From positions 1 to 46,052 of the forward strand of contig CAJTVM010000012.1 in NCBI GenBank assembly GCA_910579595.1: a stretch of 46,052 nt of DNA, written 5' to 3'. Shown piece after piece: positions 32,456-40,951 of the stretch. The notes under the pieces are model-generated. The model had not been told where the DNA came from, did no database searches, and saw nothing but the letters and a program-made list of their open reading frames with translations. Every line of letters begins with the position of its first letter. Within the stretch, counting starts at the first letter, position 1. The stretch is from an uncultured Oscillospiraceae bacterium. GTDB lineage: Bacteria; Bacillota; Clostridia; Oscillospirales; Oscillospiraceae. The position numbers were made by a program, and so were the translations under genes.

Positions 32456-32863
32456 TTAGAGTATTTCGCCACCTACTGCAGCTACTTGGTGCATAAGTAA
32501 ATGAATTTTTCCACGTAGAAGTTCAATTTCATATTTCATCTGCTCATTTTCAGTGAGCAGCCGTTGGATGTATCCGTCCTTTTCTGCAAGTAGAGTTGCG
32601 ATATCACGCGATTCCTTTTTTCGTGCAGGTGAAGACTCGATCCAATCAGGTTTTGAAATACCATACTCCACTAACACCTTGCGGATGTGTGGTTTGGCAA
32701 ACACCGACCTTGATAAACCAGTAGCTTCTATGAGATCTCGAATCTTTATTCTATAGCCCTGTGCTTCCAGTTCAATTATGGCACTAGTTACCATCTCTAT
32801 GGTGTTGTTTCGAGTCCTCGCTTGCTTCTCAATGAGCGATTTGGGCAATTTTCTTTTTGTCAT
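32456..32863 (-). CDS. tnpC: TnpC-like small transposition protein
   Basis: A 135-residue basic protein: MTKRKLPKSLIEKQARTRNN, then a helical segment with IRDLIEATGLSRSVFAKPHI that looks like a winged-helix/DNA-binding unit, and a C-terminal coiled coil (about 95-130, LLTENEQMKYEIELLRGKIH). Size, position after the recombinases and layout match TnpC of Tn554 (about 125 residues), which affects transposition frequency and orientation. It overlaps the preceding recombinase by 4 bp. Confidence 0.85.
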   Translation of the reverse strand: MTKRKLPKSLIEKQARTRNNTIEMVTSAIIELEAQGYRIKIRDLIEATGLSRSVFAKPHIRKVLVEYGISKPDWIESSPARKKESRDIATLLAEKDGYIQRLLTENEQMKYEIELLRGKIHLLMHQVAAVGGEIL

Positions 32864-34395
32864 GGAGTTACACCCTCATCTATCTTTTTCAACACATTTT
32901 TAAACAGTTTAATGTTGCGTTCAGCATTTTCTCGGATAAGTGGGAACGTTTGAAATCGCTCTTGTTTTTCTTTCCACAGCGCAATTTGCTCAATATAGTA
33001 TTCTTTTTGCTCTGCATCTGGTACAAAGAATTTACAATCCAGGCAGTTCCACATATCGCTTTTGCAGCCGGTGATATCGCTACAAATTCCACCTCGCACC
33101 CTGTGGGCCCGCAGATTTTTTAGTAATCGCTTTTCTAATTGCTCATTCATATTCAGGATTCTGCCGCCAAAGAGAACATATCGGCTATCTCGGCTACCAG
33201 ATTCTTCAGAGACAAATTCCTGCTTTTCGATTATTGTTTCTGGCTTCAGGTCAAGATGGGCATAGGCATTACAAATCATGGCATCACCATGATGCCCGGT
33301 CATATCTGCGATTTGCGCTGCGGTAAAGCCGGCGGCAAGCCGGTCAGTGATTCCATTATGACGGAACTGATGTGTAGTTACTTTATATGGCCTACCATCC
33401 TGATCTCGAACTCCATACCTCACGCAGATATCCTGAAATCTGGTTCGAACAGTATCGCATGTAGCTACAAAACATAATTTTGTATAATACGGTTCTTCCC
33501 TTCGGAAGAGGTAGCGTTGACGATAAGTAAATAATGCGCCTTGTTTGTTATCTGGCATATGCTTTTGCAGTTGTCGTGCTTCCTCTTGCTGCTCTTTGAT
33601 AAGACCAATAAGATAAGCCGCTATCCCCTTTTCCTCCAGGTGTATACTTCGTGTGACTGGCTTGCTCCATCCGCCATTTTGTTTCCATGTAGGAATGAAC
33701 AAAACATATTTCCCATCAAACCGTTTTAGACATTCAATTGGCATCCCAACAACTTCGCTGATACGTGATGGAATTAGCCGGAGAATCCAATAGACACAGC
33801 GGAGATAAAGGTCTATCTCATCTTTTTTGAATATATGGTCAAGTTGATTAGCTACATTCTCTGGAATATATTTTTCGTCGTACTTTCGCTGACGGCAATA
33901 GGGAGATACTGAGAATGGATTCTTAAGTATTTCACCATTCCAGCCATTCATTGTCCTAAAAAATGTACTCATGGATGACCATATTCCAATGTTTGTGGCT
34001 TCAGCTAATCCACGGCTTTCGAGATATTGATAAAACTCAATAGATGCGAATTCATTACAAGTAAGTAAAGGTGCATTTTTTCTATGCAGCACCCAGAAAT
34101 CAAAAAAGCGAACAAGATCGCAGATATATGTCTTTATAGTTGCAATAGATTTATTCCTTATTAGGCTGATTATCGAAAAGTACTTGACCATATCCTTGTG
34201 GGTAAGTGGTATTCTGTCAAAATGAAGTGTATACATCCCGGCCTTCTCAGCAGGGGAGCGGCGCAAAGAATCACAGACCCACTTGTCTGATGCGAAGCGG
34301 ACATCGGCACCTAATCGTTCTGCAAATCTAATATATTCAGTTTCCTTGGATTTGCTGAAGGTTTCCGCTACAACAGCGCTATTCATGAGGGACAC
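32860..34395 (-). CDS. Tyrosine recombinase (TnpB-like, third of the trio)
   Basis: A 511-residue site-specific recombinase. The catalytic domain has Arg I in LRLIPSRISEVVGM, box II THQFRHNGITDRLA (HxxR), the GHHG third position, and the nucleophile Tyr in CNAYAHL. The N-terminal SAM-like domain is at about 75-180. A C-terminal Cys cluster (GGICSDITGCKSDMWNCLDC) suggests a zinc-binding tail, also present in the neighbouring recombinase and in TnpB of Tn554. It overlaps its neighbours by 17 bp (upstream) and 4 bp (downstream). It probably acts with the other two in one complex. Confidence 0.9.
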   Translation of the reverse strand: MSLMNSAVVAETFSKSKETEYIRFAERLGADVRFASDKWVCDSLRRSPAEKAGMYTLHFDRIPLTHKDMVKYFSIISLIRNKSIATIKTYICDLVRFFDFWVLHRKNAPLLTCNEFASIEFYQYLESRGLAEATNIGIWSSMSTFFRTMNGWNGEILKNPFSVSPYCRQRKYDEKYIPENVANQLDHIFKKDEIDLYLRCVYWILRLIPSRISEVVGMPIECLKRFDGKYVLFIPTWKQNGGWSKPVTRSIHLEEKGIAAYLIGLIKEQQEEARQLQKHMPDNKQGALFTYRQRYLFRREEPYYTKLCFVATCDTVRTRFQDICVRYGVRDQDGRPYKVTTHQFRHNGITDRLAAGFTAAQIADMTGHHGDAMICNAYAHLDLKPETIIEKQEFVSEESGSRDSRYVLFGGRILNMNEQLEKRLLKNLRAHRVRGGICSDITGCKSDMWNCLDCKFFVPDAEQKEYYIEQIALWKEKQERFQTFPLIRENAERNIKLFKNVLKKIDEGVTP

Positions 34396-36217
34396 CCCCT
34401 TCTTGGATCGCTTTTACAATGCTCTCATATCCTTTGAGCAGACGGAGCTCTTGTTTATATTCAGCATATTCCTGATAGTGCAGAATTCCATCGGCTTGGT
34501 AGGCTGAAATTAGACGCTCAAATATTATTCTTTGCTGCTCTAATAGCCCTGTCCAATATGAAAGGTATCGTTTTCCTGTACATAGGTTCCGGCAGTTTAC
34601 ACAGTTGTAAAGGTTGCTCCTATGCTGACACGATCCAGCAGCTTTGGCCATGCAGAAGCCCAGTTCAACGCGCCGTTGTTCCAGCCTAAAGTCTGCATAG
34701 AGAAGTTTCCGCTCTTCCTCGGTGTACTTTTCGAGTTGTTCATTGGAGATAATCAAATCAAATTTCGTCAAGAAAAATTTTGTGTTGAGTTCAGCTAATT
34801 TCATTTTACGGACTTCAGCGTAGTATTTTGCTGCCGTATCGCTACAAAGATGTCCAAGCCAATATGCTAACTCCGCTGTTGTAGCTCCATTTTCTATTAA
34901 TCTTACTGCAATGGATTTTCTAAATTGTCTGCTGGTAAAGTGCCATAATTCACCATCATCGCCACAGATGTTGTGTTTTTTAATAATATGCCGTATACTT
35001 CGGATAAACGGCTGAGAATCCATGACTGTTGTAGCATAGCCCAGTCTTTCACTGAGAAAAATGTACGAAGAGCCCACGGAGTTTCTTATAGAACGGGTGG
35101 CGGAGATATGTGCAGACAATTCATCAGCTAAGTTCTGTGGTATCATGATTCTGTGATAATCACCAGCACTATGCCTGCGTCTTGCCGCAAGAACCTTATG
35201 GGGTTTGAACTTCAGTTGAAATATTCCAGGGTATCGGGATGGCTCAATACAATCTTCTTCTAAAAAGAATACTTCCTTAAGACGCAGGCCTGTATTTGCA
35301 AATATATTATACAGCAACCTATGAAGTGGGGGCAGTTCATTTGAATATCGGCCAAGTTGCTCAACCACTTTTTCTGGTATTATGGTTGTTGGAGTATTGT
35401 ACTGTCGCAAATTGTGGAACGTAATAATTGCAAATGGATTCAGACATGGCCTAGGCGTTTTGATATCTCCACTTCGTAGAGGTCCCATTAAGTATTCAAT
35501 AATACGCTTTACGCTATTTACAGCTTTGGCTATATAGTATTGCGATAAAGGGGTGCCATCATCTTTCGCTTTATGTTCAAGCGCAAGAACCAGTGTCCTT
35601 GCATCAGCCTCTGTGATGTCAGCAAAGTATTTAATGCTTGGATTGGTTTCTATTAATGTGTTAAGGGCCATATACTGGCAGCAAAAAAGTGAGGTACTAA
35701 TTTTTCCTCTGCTCAGAAAGATATATTGAAGGTAATATTTCATCTCATAGCGCAAGGGTTTGGATCGTATTTTTGTAAAATCTATTGTTTTAAGGCGCAG
35801 AATGCTGCCATGCTGCTCATATAGTTTCCAAATATCACTATGGATATTGATTTGGGTGCTGTTTTCTGCTATGAATGTCCGATGTTGAATTTTACGCTCT
35901 CGTTCTACTATATCAAGTAAAATCGATTTGAACTCCTCACCATACATATTTAGCGATGCCATTTCACTATGGAATATTGATAAAATCAGTGCATTATGGG
36001 ATATCTGTTTTCGTTGAAGGGTAATTGCTGCAGCCATTGCGGAGAGATATTGCTCTAATGCGGATGTATCCTCCAGCATATATTCTATAACACTTTTTAT
36101 ACCAGCCTCTTTTGTGATTTCTGCCAAACTGGTGAATCCCTTCATGGAGTTCAAGGCGGCATATCGCTGCATATCATTGAGAGGTTTTGCTTTTGCCACT
36201 TCATCCATCACCCTCAT
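34379..36217 (-). CDS. tnpB: Tyrosine recombinase, TnpB-like, with altered box II
   Basis: A 612-residue protein close in length to TnpB of Tn554 (about 630). Arg I is in NTGLRLKEVFFLEED; the second Arg in TSRQFRKSIAVRLI; GH in YWLGHLCSD; the Tyr in AAKYYAEV. The His that normally opens box II (HxxR) is Arg here. A C-terminal Cys cluster (CQHRSNLYNCVNCRNLC) follows. The N-terminal ~250 residues are helical and unassigned. Translation is coupled to tnpA by a 17-bp overlap. The loss of the box II His may reduce its own cleavage activity while keeping a structural role. Confidence 0.88.
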   Translation of the reverse strand: MRVMDEVAKAKPLNDMQRYAALNSMKGFTSLAEITKEAGIKSVIEYMLEDTSALEQYLSAMAAAITLQRKQISHNALILSIFHSEMASLNMYGEEFKSILLDIVERERKIQHRTFIAENSTQINIHSDIWKLYEQHGSILRLKTIDFTKIRSKPLRYEMKYYLQYIFLSRGKISTSLFCCQYMALNTLIETNPSIKYFADITEADARTLVLALEHKAKDDGTPLSQYYIAKAVNSVKRIIEYLMGPLRSGDIKTPRPCLNPFAIITFHNLRQYNTPTTIIPEKVVEQLGRYSNELPPLHRLLYNIFANTGLRLKEVFFLEEDCIEPSRYPGIFQLKFKPHKVLAARRRHSAGDYHRIMIPQNLADELSAHISATRSIRNSVGSSYIFLSERLGYATTVMDSQPFIRSIRHIIKKHNICGDDGELWHFTSRQFRKSIAVRLIENGATTAELAYWLGHLCSDTAAKYYAEVRKMKLAELNTKFFLTKFDLIISNEQLEKYTEEERKLLYADFRLEQRRVELGFCMAKAAGSCQHRSNLYNCVNCRNLCTGKRYLSYWTGLLEQQRIIFERLISAYQADGILHYQEYAEYKQELRLLKGYESIVKAIQEGGVPHE

Positions 36218-37346
36218 GTAATTTTTCCATTACTGCTTTTGCAATGATTTGGTTATTATGATCGCGGTAGTGGTCAACAGAAGTAAAACTACGCCAGCCG
36301 AAGCTTGCCCGGATAATCTCATCTGTGATGTTATCCTCTGGATGGAGAGATTGGTGTTCAAGAAACTCCATTACTTTTGTGCTTCTTCCGTTATGTGTGC
36401 GTATCTTGCTGGCGTCAAGACCTGCACGCTCTGCACATCTTTTCAAAATTTTTAGGTAGTTGTGATAACGGAGAGGGGTTCCTTGAGACTTGCCTGAGTT
36501 TAGATTTATGAACAAGTATTGACTAAGCCGCCCGCTTTCCACCTCAGCAGTCGCCCGCTCAGTTTGAATATATCTATTAATAATGGCACAGGTTTCTTCT
36601 GGGAGCGCAACAAATCTCAACTGGTTATTGCTATCGCTGGCGTTAGTGCGGCCCTTTGATCTTGTGGGTTGGACGAAACGATCTGTTGCATTATAACTGT
36701 TGAGTGTGATGCTCAAAACTTCATCAATTCGAAATCCCTCAAAAGTTAAACGTAAAACAGCCTCATCCCGCAGAGTTAAGAAGTTTTTACAGAGAGCGTT
36801 CTTTGTCGCTTTATCGTACCATTTGAAGTAGTCGCGGCCCGGTTTCAGCATAGCGGCATATCCATCCACCAAATATCTGTATTCGTAGTTGTATATTTGA
36901 CCATATAGAAACGATTTGTTTGCACACAAACGCTTGCTTTTCCAGAGCATATCTGTTTGGCTGATGTCGTCTAACCATTTATGAAATCCAGTTATGACCG
37001 TAATATACCCTTGAAGGGTTGAACTGCCCACTGAGGCCTGGGATGTTAATAGCTTTCCGTTTAATATATCGCCAAAGATCAAATGATGTAAAAATTGCCG
37101 CACATGATGATTCGTTGCGTTTTCGTATGATATGCTATGGCTATCAAGCCAATTAAGGAACGTGGCCAGCTTTTTTGCGTATTCTCGCCCTGTGCTTGCT
37201 TTTCGGATACTTTTTAATTCGAGCCACTGATTAGCTCTGAAAAAAGGAATACAGTTATCAGTGATCATGTATTTTGGGCAAGTAGCTTTTGAGCCTGTAA
37301 CAAAGCGAAATGTCACGGCACGAAATCGTAGAGTCCTATTTGACAT
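36201..37346 (-). CDS. tnpA: Tyrosine recombinase, TnpA-like
   Basis: A 381-residue recombinase, first of the operon. An N-terminal SAM-like DNA-binding domain (about 50-150, with EYAKKLATFLNWLDSHSISY) precedes the catalytic domain: Arg I in LTFEGFRIDEVLSITL, HNGR as HxxR, Trp in FGWRSFTS at the third position, and Tyr in VDHYRDH. TnpA of Tn554 is 361 residues. I start it at ATG 37346, which has GAGGAGG upstream; the frame extends to 37403 without a ribosome site. It is divergent from the NACHT gene, with about 180 bp between. Confidence 0.9.
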   Translation of the reverse strand: MSNRTLRFRAVTFRFVTGSKATCPKYMITDNCIPFFRANQWLELKSIRKASTGREYAKKLATFLNWLDSHSISYENATNHHVRQFLHHLIFGDILNGKLLTSQASVGSSTLQGYITVITGFHKWLDDISQTDMLWKSKRLCANKSFLYGQIYNYEYRYLVDGYAAMLKPGRDYFKWYDKATKNALCKNFLTLRDEAVLRLTFEGFRIDEVLSITLNSYNATDRFVQPTRSKGRTNASDSNNQLRFVALPEETCAIINRYIQTERATAEVESGRLSQYLFINLNSGKSQGTPLRYHNYLKILKRCAERAGLDASKIRTHNGRSTKVMEFLEHQSLHPEDNITDEIIRASFGWRSFTSVDHYRDHNNQIIAKAVMEKLHEGDG

Positions 37347-37528
37347 TACGGTGCCTCCTCTAAATTGGCAGTAGCTTCCCATTGAAAAACAAACATCACA
37401 CAATTCATTTTAATATCAGCACAACTCAAAAACCAGACTGTTTTTCCTAACCTATTTTCAATATGATAAAAGTTTAATGTTAAGATTAGCTATACTTAAA
37501 TCCTAGAGAACTTAGATATATAGAAAGC

Positions 37529-40500
37529 GTGGAGATATTTGTGGAATACAGATTATCGGGAAGTACCGTTGAGCTTCCATCATTTAAAGAAAATCTGCCC
37601 GATATGATGGACGGTTTCATCGACAGCATGGAAAAACTCGCAGAAGGAAACATTGGCCTTGCAGTTGCAAAACTTGCCGCAACATGTCTGCGTCCAATTT
37701 TGCCTTTAAAGGACGACGAAACTCTTATGTGGAAACTACTCACAAGAAGTACTTTGTCTGCATGGCTATGTTTTGCGTCGTGGGCAGGTCGTCAAGGGTT
37801 AAACGATCTCCAGCTAAACAAAGAATGGAATAAGCGCAAACTCAAGGAGAAAACTATAGCATGTTTTAATGAACTTGGAACATATACAATTGATTTAAAA
37901 TTTTTTGAGTCTCCTGGAGAATCTGCGGTGGCAGGGTGTTTCTTGGAAATTTTGTGCGAGTCGCTCCAAAGTGTTGCAAAAGAAAATGAGTACATTGTCA
38001 ATCAGTTTCGGGAGACATGGCCTCGCTATTTTTCCAATGCTGTGGAAGTGGAATATGCGGAGCACTTGGATCAATATTCGTCGCTGGTTGATAAACTAAA
38101 GACGCCAATGGCGGAGTATAACCGAAACCTAAAAATCAAGCATGATTACTGTAAAGAATTACTTCAGTGGGAACGCGAAAAAGTATTCGGAGAGAACATT
38201 TATGCCGGGCGCATTTATATCCACTTAGAGGCTAAATCTGAAACAGCGAAATGGTTATCTTATCAATTTGATAATATGCCTGACACTGTTGACTTGGATC
38301 AGTATCTGATGAAATGGGGCATAGGGGAGGTGTTCCCATCTGCGCCAGATGACGGTGAACTCAATTGGGACGTTAAACTTAGAAAAATTATTGGAGGGGA
38401 TCAGCGTTTTTTTATCATTCATGGTGAACCTGGTTCTGGAAAGTCTACAGTGTTAAAGCATTTTGCTATGTGTCTGGCACAGAGGCATGTAACACCAGTG
38501 TTTGTGTCATTAAAAAATATTCCATTTGTACAGTATTCGGGCAACAATATAACAGCTATACAAGATTATATTCACTCAAATTTTCCCTGGATTGAGAAAA
38601 CCTTATTTCTAAAATACGAATTCAAACAGGATACGATTATCATTTTGGACGGATTGGACGAGATTACGGGTGACGTGTGGGGCCAGGCTGAAAAAATTAT
38701 CATGGATTTAGATCAATGTTCTTGGAATAGCCATATCAAAGTGTTAATTAGCGGGCGGACACAGTTGATTACTGCATGTACAAAACATTTGCGCAACGCA
38801 CAGATTTATCAAATTTGCCCGTTGAAAGACCCACTGCAGAAGAAACTATGGGAAAAGCTCCAAAAAGTGTTTTCTCTTGATCTTAAGTACGATGAGGTCA
38901 AATCACATCTCCACCTACGTGAATTATTCGATAAGCCATTGCTGATGTTTTTGATTGCGTGGTTGCAAAAGAACAGCAACGAGTCTATTTTGGCCATAAG
39001 AACTACATCAGATCTCTATAATAAGATTATCGATTGCCTTTACTACAGGAGGCATAGTGGCGAATTCCTCAACCCTGCAGGGTATCAAAATTACCGCACA
39101 GTGTTAGCAATGCTTGCACGAAATGCTCAGAAAGATAATAGTAACATTGTTAGTATTCATGAAGTAAAAGCCTACGCCAAATCGACTCATAGAGAAGGGC
39201 TTTTTAATGATTGGATCAATTCAAATTCTTTAGCCACTTCCAAACTGCTATTAGCTTTTTTTGGTGCGGCAGATGAAAAGTCTATGGTTCTGAGTTTCTA
39301 TCATCGTTCCTTTGTTGAATTCCTTGCCATAGAGGATATCTCCAACCAGCTTATGCGTTTACCTTTAGAGCACTCAAATTGGAAGGAAGGAGTTAAGAGC
39401 CTTAATCAATTGTTTTATCATTACCATCTGTTTGATGGTGAGGATGACAATATTAGGGACTTTTGGTTAGGTCGGCTAGACGTTTTTGCAAAAAATCATG
39501 AAACATTTGCACATTTAATCCATGTGCTTATTACTGCGCTGACTTATACCAATAAAAGTGAGATGTCGGATAGCTCGCGTCAAAATATATTAAAAGCGGT
39601 AGCCATTCTATTTGAATTTTCGGCAGACAGACAAATGGATATACAATTTGAACCTCATAGTACACTGAAGAACATTAATAAATTTCGATTTCAGACTATT
39701 CCGCATCTCGTGATGCAGCGGGAAATACACATGGAGCAATGCGATTTTTCTAATACAGAGATGAACGGACTAATGTTGGAAAAATTAGTGGTACTTTCGG
39801 ATTGTTATTTTAATGCTGCCAAAATTGAAAAAATAGCTACACCAAAAAAGGAGAACGCAAGACGATCTAACAACGATGAAATTCAGCTGCGAAAGTTACA
39901 GCTTTACTCCGCTAAGCTTCAAATTATGGACATTACAAATGCTAAAATTTCGGATTGCTGTTTCGATGGAGCAGAATTTTCACAGAACCAATGGAAATAT
40001 GTATCGGCATCAAGCATTAGCTTCAGATATGCGTATGTAGGAAAACTAAAGTTTTCTAATTTGAGTTTACACGAAGGAGATTTTTCATACCTAAATCTGC
40101 CGCGGATTGCTGCATCTAACTCGGCCCCGGCATTTAAGATAGCCGATAGCACAGTGTCGCATAGTCATTTTGACTATGCAGATTTGCGACAAGGGCAATT
40201 CATTAAAGTGAAAATGCAAAACTCGACTTTTCGATACGCAAAGCTAACATATTCAAAATGGGAAGAGGCTTCTTTAGAGCAAATCGATTTTTCTGGTATT
40301 AATGCAGACGGAGTGTCAGATGCTGATAATGCAATGATCGGAAGAGGTGCTCTTAGAACGGAATTAAGGAGCGCTGTTCTTCAGAAATGCTATTTTGATG
40401 ATGCCATGTTGAGAAATTGTGATTTTTCATATGCCACTATAGAAAATGTTTCTTTCAAAGCTGCTCGATTGGCAAATGCTAACTTTACTGGAGCAAGACT

Positions 40501-40735
40501 ACACGGAGTGAATTTTGAAAATGCAGATCTTTCATACGCTGAGTTCGATCGTACTATAATATCCGGAACCTGCACCATGGAAAATGCGACACTGCTGGGT
40601 GTTTTTATGGCAAATTTTGATTTGAGTGACCCAGGTATTATTCAGATGTTATCAAAAGCGAATCTCAGCGGTGCAAATTGGGATGCTGCGGAGGAATATA
40701 GAGACATTTTTGAGGGCCTGCAAACGGATGCGTGA
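37529..40735 (+). CDS. NACHT-NTPase protein with C-terminal pentapeptide repeats (probable anti-phage defence)
   Basis: A protein of 1,068 residues from GTG 37529; GTG 37541 (GGAG 6 bases upstream) is the more likely start, giving 1,064. Residues 1 to about 280 form an unassigned, largely helical domain (SLSTVELPSF-type start is absent; it reads MEIFVEYRLSG, then LPDMMDGFIDSMEKLAEGNI). The NTPase core has Walker A HGEPGSGKSTVLKHF (about 297-311), Walker B IIILDGLDEITGD (about 368-380), and the helical region typical of NACHT/STAND proteins up to about 640. From about 700 there is a repeat region with A(D/N)LxxxxF patterns: FRYAKLTYSKWEEASLEQID and LANANFTGARLHGVNFENAD, i.e. pentapeptide repeats forming a quadrilateral beta helix. 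Bacterial NACHT proteins sense phage and trigger cell death or arrest. It is the sole cargo of a Tn554-like element. Target and effector are unknown. Confidence 0.85.
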   Translation: MEIFVEYRLSGSTVELPSFKENLPDMMDGFIDSMEKLAEGNIGLAVAKLAATCLRPILPLKDDETLMWKLLTRSTLSAWLCFASWAGRQGLNDLQLNKEWNKRKLKEKTIACFNELGTYTIDLKFFESPGESAVAGCFLEILCESLQSVAKENEYIVNQFRETWPRYFSNAVEVEYAEHLDQYSSLVDKLKTPMAEYNRNLKIKHDYCKELLQWEREKVFGENIYAGRIYIHLEAKSETAKWLSYQFDNMPDTVDLDQYLMKWGIGEVFPSAPDDGELNWDVKLRKIIGGDQRFFIIHGEPGSGKSTVLKHFAMCLAQRHVTPVFVSLKNIPFVQYSGNNITAIQDYIHSNFPWIEKTLFLKYEFKQDTIIILDGLDEITGDVWGQAEKIIMDLDQCSWNSHIKVLISGRTQLITACTKHLRNAQIYQICPLKDPLQKKLWEKLQKVFSLDLKYDEVKSHLHLRELFDKPLLMFLIAWLQKNSNESILAIRTTSDLYNKIIDCLYYRRHSGEFLNPAGYQNYRTVLAMLARNAQKDNSNIVSIHEVKAYAKSTHREGLFNDWINSNSLATSKLLLAFFGAADEKSMVLSFYHRSFVEFLAIEDISNQLMRLPLEHSNWKEGVKSLNQLFYHYHLFDGEDDNIRDFWLGRLDVFAKNHETFAHLIHVLITALTYTNKSEMSDSSRQNILKAVAILFEFSADRQMDIQFEPHSTLKNINKFRFQTIPHLVMQREIHMEQCDFSNTEMNGLMLEKLVVLSDCYFNAAKIEKIATPKKENARRSNNDEIQLRKLQLYSAKLQIMDITNAKISDCCFDGAEFSQNQWKYVSASSISFRYAYVGKLKFSNLSLHEGDFSYLNLPRIAASNSAPAFKIADSTVSHSHFDYADLRQGQFIKVKMQNSTFRYAKLTYSKWEEASLEQIDFSGINADGVSDADNAMIGRGALRTELRSAVLQKCYFDDAMLRNCDFSYATIENVSFKAARLANANFTGARLHGVNFENADLSYAEFDRTIISGTCTMENATLLGVFMANFDLSDPGIIQMLSKANLSGANWDAAEEYRDIFEGLQTDA

Positions 40736-40837
40736 ATGTACGCCGGAGTTTTCTTTTGATGTGTTGTGATAGGCTTTGGTCCAGAAATCAATTGGAATAT
40801 CATTTTTAACTAATTTAGGTATTTTGTAGCTGCTAAA

Positions 40838-40886
40838 AAAGCGAGGGAAGAGTCTTTGTTTTTGAAAGAAGCTCTTCCCTCGCTTT
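40838..40886. terminator. Terminator after the NACHT gene
   Basis: A 15-bp perfect stem (40838-40852 with 40872-40886) around a 19-base T/A-rich loop. The - strand side is followed by CTTTTTTAGC, so it also blocks transcription from the interrupted methyltransferase into the element. Confidence 0.8.
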
Positions 40887-40946
40887 ACGTCTCAGTTCAT
40901 GAGTGAATCGTGCAAATCTATATCATCATCACGAGGTTCAGAAAAA

Positions 40947-40951
40947 CCTGT
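40947..40951. repeat. Right copy of the CCTGT core shared by both transposon ends
   Basis: Matches 32296-32300. To its right the methyltransferase ORF resumes (read on the - strand as GTG followed by the SARAG side); to its left is the transposon. See the left copy for interpretation. Confidence 0.75.

Larger units (their letters stand above)
32301..40946. mobile_element. Tn554-like transposon with tyrosine recombinase trio and NACHT cargo
   Basis: About 8.65 kb, clearly more AT-rich than the flanking ICE. It contains tnpA, two tnpB-like genes and tnpC on the - strand (36201-37346, 34379-36217, 32860-34395, 32456-32863) and one divergent cargo gene on the + strand (37529-40735). Both ends read inward from CCTGT with T-rich sequence and a matching ATGATATA in inverted orientation (32323-32330 and 40919-40926) at 22 and 20 bp. 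It splits a methyltransferase ORF, and removing it restores the frame exactly. There is no target duplication beyond the 5-bp core and no long terminal inverted repeat, both usual for Tn554 relatives. Confidence 0.9.

Noticed and set aside
40892..40946. Last 18 codons of the 382-codon frame at 40892-42040 as part of the methyltransferase
   Set aside because: They lie inside the transposon end (FSEPRDDDIDLHDS) and are an artefact of reading through the junction.
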